Below are positions 59,443 through 64,000 of a stretch of 64,000 bases of DNA, one piece after another; position 1 is the stretch's first letter; each line of letters opens with the position of its first letter. Origin of the DNA: RHKX01 sp963820055 (GTDB lineage: Bacteria; Actinomycetota; Thermoleophilia; Solirubrobacterales; 70-9); assembly GCA_963820055.1 (NCBI GenBank), contig CAWFYJ010000001.1, positions 303,905 to 367,904 on the forward strand. Reading direction: 5' to 3'. Under the pieces are notes generated by a model. That model had not been told where the DNA came from. It did not search any database and worked only from the letters and a program-made list of their open reading frames with translations. The translations under genes and the position numbers were made by a program.

Positions 59443-61800
59443 TCAGTCGCGCATGAACCAGGCCCGGACCTGGGCCTCGTGGTCGACATATGGGTCCCCG
59501 GAGACGTCGACGATCACCTTGTCGATCGAGCCGCCCGTGAAACGGAACGGAGCCTTGTAGTCGGGAGTCACAGGTGAGGCGCTGTCACGGCCGACGCATA
59601 TCCCGTCGCCGACGAGGCAGAACACACCGGGCTGGGTGACGATCTCGGCGTTTCCGACTTCATCGTCGTCGATGTAGAGGCTGAGCGTGCCGACGAAACC
59701 GGGCATGGCGGGGTCCTCGTTCTTGCCCTTCATCGTGAACTCAGCTGCATAGACGTGCTCGCCGGGAGTGATATCGCGGTCCGCCACCACGTCCTGGATA
59801 TGTGTACCGACCCAGTTGAACGCGTAGCGAAGACGCCCGTCCTTGATGTAGAGGCTGTGGCCCCCCGCGACGCCGCCATGGGCGTAGATGACGCCCTGCG
59901 CGTCGCTTGAATCAATCTCGACGCCGGCCGCGATCTTGTAGGAGCGACCCGTGATCCGAACGCCCCCCTCTTCGGGGACATCGGCGCAGTCGGGGAAGTA
60001 GACGTACTGGTCTCGGTCCTTTCCGGCATGCGGTCGATCCGCGAGGACCTGCTCCAGGGCGGTTCGGTCGTCGAGCGGCAATCCGTTGTAGATCCCCGCG
60101 TTGTAGATACCAGAGGGTCTTGAGTTCATTGAGACGTACCGGCTCCTGCTCAGCCAGATCGTTCGACTGCGCTCGGTCCTCCTCGAGGTTGTAGAGCTCC
60201 CATACGTCCTGATCGAACTTCCCCCATCCGCTGAGCGGCGGATGAAGGGTGCAGGCGAGCCAACCCTTGTGGTAGATCGAGCGCTGGCCCAACATCGCGT
60301 AGAACTGCGTCTCCTTAGCCGGGCGCCTCGGGGTCGGTGATCGAAGCGAGCGAAGCTCTCGCCCTCGATCGGGCTCTGCTGATAACCCTTGATCACCTCG
60401 GGCGGCTCGATGCCGAGCAACTCATAGATCGTCGGTGCGATGTCGACGGCGTGGACGTACTGCCCTCGCGGTTCGGCCTGGGCCTGGATCTTCGCCGGCC
60501 AGGCCATGAAGCACATGTCGGCGACCCCGCCCTCGTAGCCGGCCCAGCGCTTCCAGTACGGAAACGGCGTGTCGAACGCCCATGCCCAGCCGGTCGTGTA
60601 GTGGTTGTAAGACGAGGGGGTGCCGAGCTCGTCGATGTGCGGCATCGTCACTTCGGTCGAGTCGGCGATCCCATTGAAGAAGCGCCACTCGTTGAACGAG
60701 CCGTTGGGGCCGCCCTCGCCGCTGCCGCCGTTGTCGGAGACGACGACGATCAGCGTGTTGTCGAGCTGCTCGGACTCCTCGAGGTAGTCGAGCACCCGCC
60801 CGAGCTCATGGTCGGTATAGGAGATGTAGCCGGCGAACACCTCGGCCATGCGCGAGAAGAGGCGCTGCTCGTCCGCGCTCAGCGAATCCCAGGGCCGAAC
60901 GGTGTCGAGGAGCGGCCAGGGCTGTCCGTCGGGACCCGTGGCGGCAGGTTCGCCGTGCGGGTTGATCTTCGAGAGCTCGGTGTCGTCGGGGAGTAGCCCG
61001 AGCTCCTTCTGCCGCGCGAGGATCTCGGCCCGGATCGCCTCGTAGCCCTGGTCGAACTTGCCCTTGTACTTGTCGGCCCACTCCTTCGGCACATGGTGCG
61101 GCGCGTGGCCGGCCTGCGAAGCGAGGTACATGAAGAATGGCTTGTCGGGATCGACGGCCTTCGCGTCGCGGATGAACTCGATCGCCCTGTCGGATAGGTC
61201 CTTGGAGAGGTGGTAGCCCTCGTCGGGCGTTGCGGGCGCATCGACCTGATGGTTGTCGTGGACGAGGTCCGGGTACCAGCTGTTGGACTCGCCGCCGAGG
61301 AACCCGTAGAAGCGCTCGAAGCCACGCCCGAGCGGCCAGCGACCCTTGAACGAGGCGAGGGTCGTCTCGTCGCCGGGGGTCAGGTGCCACTTGCCGACGC
61401 AGTAGGTGCTGTAGCCCTGCTCGGCCAACACCTCGGAGATCATTCCGTTCTCGAAGGGAATGCGAGTGGAGATCCCCGGGAAGCCCGAGCCGAATTCCGC
61501 GATCGTCGCCATCCCGTTCGAGGTGGCGTTGCGGCCGGTCAGGAGAGAGGCTCGCGTCGGGGAGCACAGCGCGGTCGTGTGGAAGTTCGAAAAGCGGACA
61601 CCCATGTCCGCGATACGTCGCATGTTCGGGGTCTCGACAGGACCGCCGAAGACGTCCATGGTTCCGTAGCCGATGTCATCCCACGAAAGCAGCAGGACAT
61701 TGGGCGCGTCCTCGGCGGCCTTCGGTGGCAGGAACGGAGCCCAATCGCCCTCCGAGTCCCTGATGTCGAGAGCGATCTTTCCGTTGAAATCTTTCGCCAT
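59443..61800 (-). CDS. Arylsulfatase (type I, formylglycine-dependent), with three compensating +1 insertions
   Basis: A 785-aa S1-family sulfatase. LSWDDIGYG supplies metal Asps, ALCSPTRASLLTGR holds the Cys (residue 79) converted to formylglycine (C-x-P-x-R), VGKWHLTPG and SDNGGSGEGG complete the metal and sulfate site. The C-terminal region is a long beta domain (SLYIDDDEVGNAEIVTQ). Between about 60345 and 60106 the frame is wrong: single-base insertions near 60344, 60322 and 60106 restore the frame in total. The expected sequence there is QFYAMLGQRSIYHKGWLACT. No signal peptide is evident. The maturase is not in the window. Confidence 0.85.
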   Translation of the reverse strand: MAKDFNGKIALDIRDSEGDWAPFLPPKAAEDAPNVLLLSWDDIGYGTMDVFGGPVETPNMRRIADMGVRFSNFHTTALCSPTRASLLTGRNATSNGMATIAEFGSGFPGISTRIPFENGMISEVLAEQGYSTYCVGKWHLTPGDETTLASFKGRWPLGRGFERFYGFLGGESNSWYPDLVHDNHQVDAPATPDEGYHLSKDLSDRAIEFIRDAKAVDPDKPFFMYLASQAGHAPHHVPKEWADKYKGKFDQGYEAIRAEILARQKELGLLPDDTELSKINPHGEPAATGPDGQPWPLLDTVRPWDSLSADEQRLFSRMAEVFAGYISYTDHELGRVLDYLEESEQLDNTLIVVVSDNGGSGEGGPNGSFNEWRFFNGIADSTEVTMPHIDELGTPSSYNHYTTGWAWAFDTPFPYWKRWAGYEGGVADMCFMAWPAKIQAQAEPRGQYVHAVDIAPTIYELLGIEPPEVIKGYQQSPIEGESFARFDHRPRGARLRRRSSTRCWASARSTTRVGSPAPFIRRSADGGSSIRTYGSSTTSRRTERSRTIWLSRSRYVSMNSRPSGIYNAGIYNGLPLDDRTALEQVLADRPHAGKDRDQYVYFPDCADVPEEGGVRITGRSYKIAAGVEIDSSDAQGVIYAHGGVAGGHSLYIKDGRLRYAFNWVGTHIQDVVADRDITPGEHVYAAEFTMKGKNEDPAMPGFVGTLSLYIDDDEVGNAEIVTQPGVFCLVGDGICVGRDSASPVTPDYKAPFRFTGGSIDKVIVDVSGDPYVDHEAQVRAWFMRD

Positions 61801-61886
61801 GAATCGTCCCTTTCGTCTGGTGCGCTCAATCCAAGGGCGGACACCGAGCCCGATGTCCGCCCTGTTCGTTCGTTCGTCGCCGCGTT

Positions 61887-62273
61887 TTAGCGGCCCTCGA
61901 GCGCCTTCTCATCCTCACCGAGTTCGAGGATTCCGGCAACCACGTAAAGGCAGAGCGCGAAGACCGCGAGCGACCACCACGGGTTGCCTTGCCCGATGGA
62001 GAAGATCGCTCCGATCGCACCGAGGCTGCCGGCGATGATCCCGATCACACGTCCGTAGGCATTCCCCGCCATCAGCGAGAAACCGCCGGTGAGCTGCAAG
62101 AGCCCGAGAACGATCAGGACCCAGCCCATCGTGTTCAGATCACTCAGGATGAAGCGGGTGTCACCGACGAAGATGTTCGCGTTGTCAAGCGCGCCAATCC
62201 CATAGATCACGTTGAGTACGCCGACGATCACCAACAAGATCGCCGCGAACATTGCGCGTCCCGTACCTCTCAT
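61887..62273 (-). CDS. DUF7144-like four-helix membrane protein
   Basis: A 128-aa membrane protein: MFAAILLVIVGVLNVIYGIGALDNANIF, then LSDLNTMGWVLIVLGLLQLTGGFSLMAGNAYGRVIGII and a fourth helix. ATG 62273 has a GGAGAGG site upstream. The family is common in actinobacteria and of unknown function. It lies between the sulfatase and the TetR gene on the same strand. Confidence 0.8.
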   Translation of the reverse strand: MRGTGRAMFAAILLVIVGVLNVIYGIGALDNANIFVGDTRFILSDLNTMGWVLIVLGLLQLTGGFSLMAGNAYGRVIGIIAGSLGAIGAIFSIGQGNPWWSLAVFALCLYVVAGILELGEDEKALEGR

Positions 62274-62373
62274 TTGTACCTCTCCGTTGAAGGTCCCCAG
62301 ATCACCAGATTTCCGGTCCAGCGGGGAGTTCCTGAACCCGCGCCACACTAACAACACTGTGTCGATAGTGCGT

Positions 62374-62991
62374 TCACACGAGCGTATTGACGCCGTAAAT
62401 CGCTCGCGTCCAGATCAGACGTATTGCCTCGGAGACGTGCTCGGGTCGCTGCCTGCCTGGTCGACCGAAACTTTCGGCCAACAGGGTTGCGTTCATCAAA
62501 TTGAGAGCTCTGGAGATCTCCTTCGGGTTTGACACCGAGCTCCTTCCGGCGCGATTCTCGGCCCGGATACGCCGCGCAACAGCATCGATGAAGTCCTGCA
62601 GAAAGGTCTGCCGGTAGTAACGCTCTGCCACCTCGTCGTGGAAAGAGGCCTCGTGTGCGGCCCTCAGCAAAGACCCGTGGCGAACGTAAACTCGCACCGC
62701 CCCGTCGAGCCCTTGGCCAAGCTTCGCCGGCCCACCGTCGTCGTCTTCAAGCCAGGGACTTGCAGCCGTCAACATTTCGTTCTCGATACGCGCGAGAAGG
62801 CGCATCACCAGAACACTGCGATCATCAAAGTAGTTGTAGAAGGCCGAGCGTTTCATCCCCGTGCGATCCATGACCGCGCTTACGGTCAGGTCGCGAAAAT
62901 CGCGCTCATTTAGCAATTCGGCGGCGGCATCGAGGATCTCGGCTTCAGCCGCCTCTGGCTTCCGCCGTACCCGTTTTCGCGCTATCGACAC
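62374..62991 (-). CDS. TetR-family transcriptional regulator
   Basis: A 205-aa TetR protein with the HTH in residues 13-55: AEAEILDAAAELLNERDFRDL, TVSAVMDRTGMKRSAFYNYFDDRSVL. The C-terminal ligand domain contains EVAERYYRQTFLQDFIDAVARRIRAE. Its adjacency to the membrane protein and sulfatase on the same strand makes it their probable regulator. No clear palindrome was found in the 100-bp spacer. Confidence 0.88.
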   Translation of the reverse strand: MSIARKRVRRKPEAAEAEILDAAAELLNERDFRDLTVSAVMDRTGMKRSAFYNYFDDRSVLVMRLLARIENEMLTAASPWLEDDDGGPAKLGQGLDGAVRVYVRHGSLLRAAHEASFHDEVAERYYRQTFLQDFIDAVARRIRAENRAGRSSVSNPKEISRALNLMNATLLAESFGRPGRQRPEHVSEAIRLIWTRAIYGVNTLV

Positions 62992-63138
62992 CTCGTCGTT
63001 AGTTTACCCCCGCCAGCGAGACAGGTTCTACTCCGACCCGAGCCGGTTGCGCTGCTGCGGGTTGTAGAGCGGGCCTAGGGCTGGAATTTGAGACTCGAGT
63101 CCGGCTGGCCCTATCAACGAGGACCGGCCCTGAATTGG

Positions 63139-63806
63139 TCAGATCGAAATTGAGACCGGAAACGTGATCAGCCAGGCGAGCGTCCCGGCAAACAGCACGT
63201 AGCCCATCACCAGCAGCGCCACCCGCTGTTTCGGCATCGTGAGTTTGGTGCTGATCCCGGCGAAGAAGAGCGACGCGGCGAAGAGAACGACGGCGAGCAC
63301 GTAATTGTCGGAGCGCTGATTCGAGACCAAGGCGTCGGCATTGGATGCCTCCGCGTCATCGACCAGCTTCGCGGCCTCTTCGTTCTTGGCGAGCTTGTAC
63401 TCGGGCATCACGAACGGCGTCGCCGGGGCGTCGGCGGATTTCAGCGGACGGGTCGCGATCCAGGCCTTGACGGCCGGCTTGAACTCGTCGCGGAAGCGGT
63501 CGAAGTAGAAGTTCTGGAGGAACTCGTCCCCCGCCGCATACGCATTCGCCCATTGCGTGAAGGTCAGAACGTCGACTTGCGTTTCCTGTCCGCCTCGGTC
63601 GAAGCCCGGGTGGACTCGACGCGGGCGGCGTTCGCCTTGCTGAAGTCGATCGCCTGGATGCCGCTCCAACGTGCCGACTGGTAGGAGCTCCACGCGGTGG
63701 AGACGGCGGCGACAGCGAGCAGGATGGTTGCGAACAACTCGAGGTGCCCGTGCAGGAAGTCGAGACGACCCGAAGCCTTCACCGAATCCCCTTGGCTCGC
63801 GGGCAT
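63139..63806 (-). CDS. DUF4337-like membrane protein; single-base frameshift near 63590
   Basis: N-terminal part: a membrane helix (LELFATILLAVAAVSTAWSSYQSARW) and the coiled segment SGIQAIDFSKANAARVESTRASTEA. One base appears missing at 63590-63591: inserting a G gives EAGQETQVDVLTFTQWANAY, and the rest continues in the next frame with two more helices (VLAVVLFAASLFFAGIS and LLVMGYVLFAGTLAWLI). The two-frame structure and the family order (helix, coiled coil, two helices) match DUF4337. Corrected length about 222 aa. Confidence 0.78.
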
Positions 63807-63898
63807 GGACCGGATGCTATCTGCCCCCCAGATGTCACGAGCCTCGCCCTCGCTGGCCGCCGATCGACGACAGGAATTGAATTCGTCTCCCTCGGACC

Positions 63899-63929
63899 TT
63901 TGGGCACCAATTCCGTTCTGGTGCCCAAA
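63899..63929. terminator. Perfect 11-bp inverted repeat near the window end
   Basis: TTTGGGCACCA (63899-63909) pairs perfectly with TGGTGCCCAAA (63919-63929) around the 9-base loop ATTCCGTTC. There is no clear T-tract, so it could be a terminator or a recombination or regulatory site. It lies upstream of the DUF4337-like gene; the rest of the 194-bp end segment shows no gene I can support. Confidence 0.45.
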
Positions 63930-64000
63930 TCCAAGCCTATCGCCGGTAATTCACGGGTATCCGCGCCGATGCGCTGGACCGCAAGTGGTCGAACTGCCCG

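Noticed and set aside
63837..64000. A gene or tRNA in the last 160 bases
   Set aside because: No open frame with a plausible start and no tRNA arms were found; only the inverted repeat at 63899-63929 is supported.

Overview
The window is very G+C-rich, densely packed actinobacterial chromosome. The gene content points to class Thermoleophilia (Solirubrobacterales/Gaiellales-like): a tandem family of small NTF2/SnoaL-like proteins beginning MSQENVE, leaderless genes with a TAnnnT box 6-9 nt before the start codon, and a Gram-positive-type LexA box. That placement is inference from family resemblance. No rRNA or marker tree was available.

Left part (1-14.6 kb): the end of a purine operon (purF, cut by the window edge, then purN and purH), a YdeI-like protein and a PhzF-like isomerase. 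Next come a large secreted repeat lipoprotein with a frameshift, tRNA-Lys, and an HNH nuclease gene whose start sits in a perfect SOS box. A TPP-riboswitch operon thiO-thiS-thiG-histidine phosphatase lies opposite thiE, followed by a membrane protein and lpd (E3). From 14.5 to 22.8 kb are two small VOC proteins, a 5'-disrupted DsbA-family gene, the pyruvate dehydrogenase operon (E1 alpha, E1 beta, E2) and lipB. lipA is at 42.5 kb, so most of the lipoate/PDH machinery lies within 30 kb.

Middle (22.8-51.5 kb): a minus-strand cell-surface cluster (flippase, methyltransferase, glycosyltransferase), an ABC1 kinase-like protein and an M28 peptidase. A probable 2-hydroxy-acid route follows (FAD/Fe-S dehydrogenase plus benzoylformate-decarboxylase-like enzyme), divergent from a TetR gene that leads a thiolase/acyl-CoA dehydrogenase operon. 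After that come an XRE-nucleotidyltransferase pair, a hydrolase, a baeRF-type protein, a P450, lipA, a rhomboid lacking its catalytic serine, an RTX-repeat protein, tRNA-Ala(TGC), glutamate dehydrogenase and a GGDEF protein.

Right part (51.6-63.8 kb) looks like an accretion hotspot at tRNA-Ala(CGC). The 3' part of the tRNA is repeated almost perfectly at 58.58 kb, with more degenerate copies near 52.07, 59.38 and possibly 63.1 kb. Between them lie an NTF2-like gene array with decayed copies, a large adenylate-cyclase/AAA/TPR protein, a broken secreted protein, an arylsulfatase, a DUF7144-like membrane protein, a TetR regulator and a DUF4337-like protein. Base composition there is visibly less G+C-rich than in the core.

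At least eight genes are interrupted by single-base indels, mostly in G or C runs, with intact homology resuming in another frame. This may be residual consensus error in the assembly rather than decay, so frameshifted genes are described as single loci.
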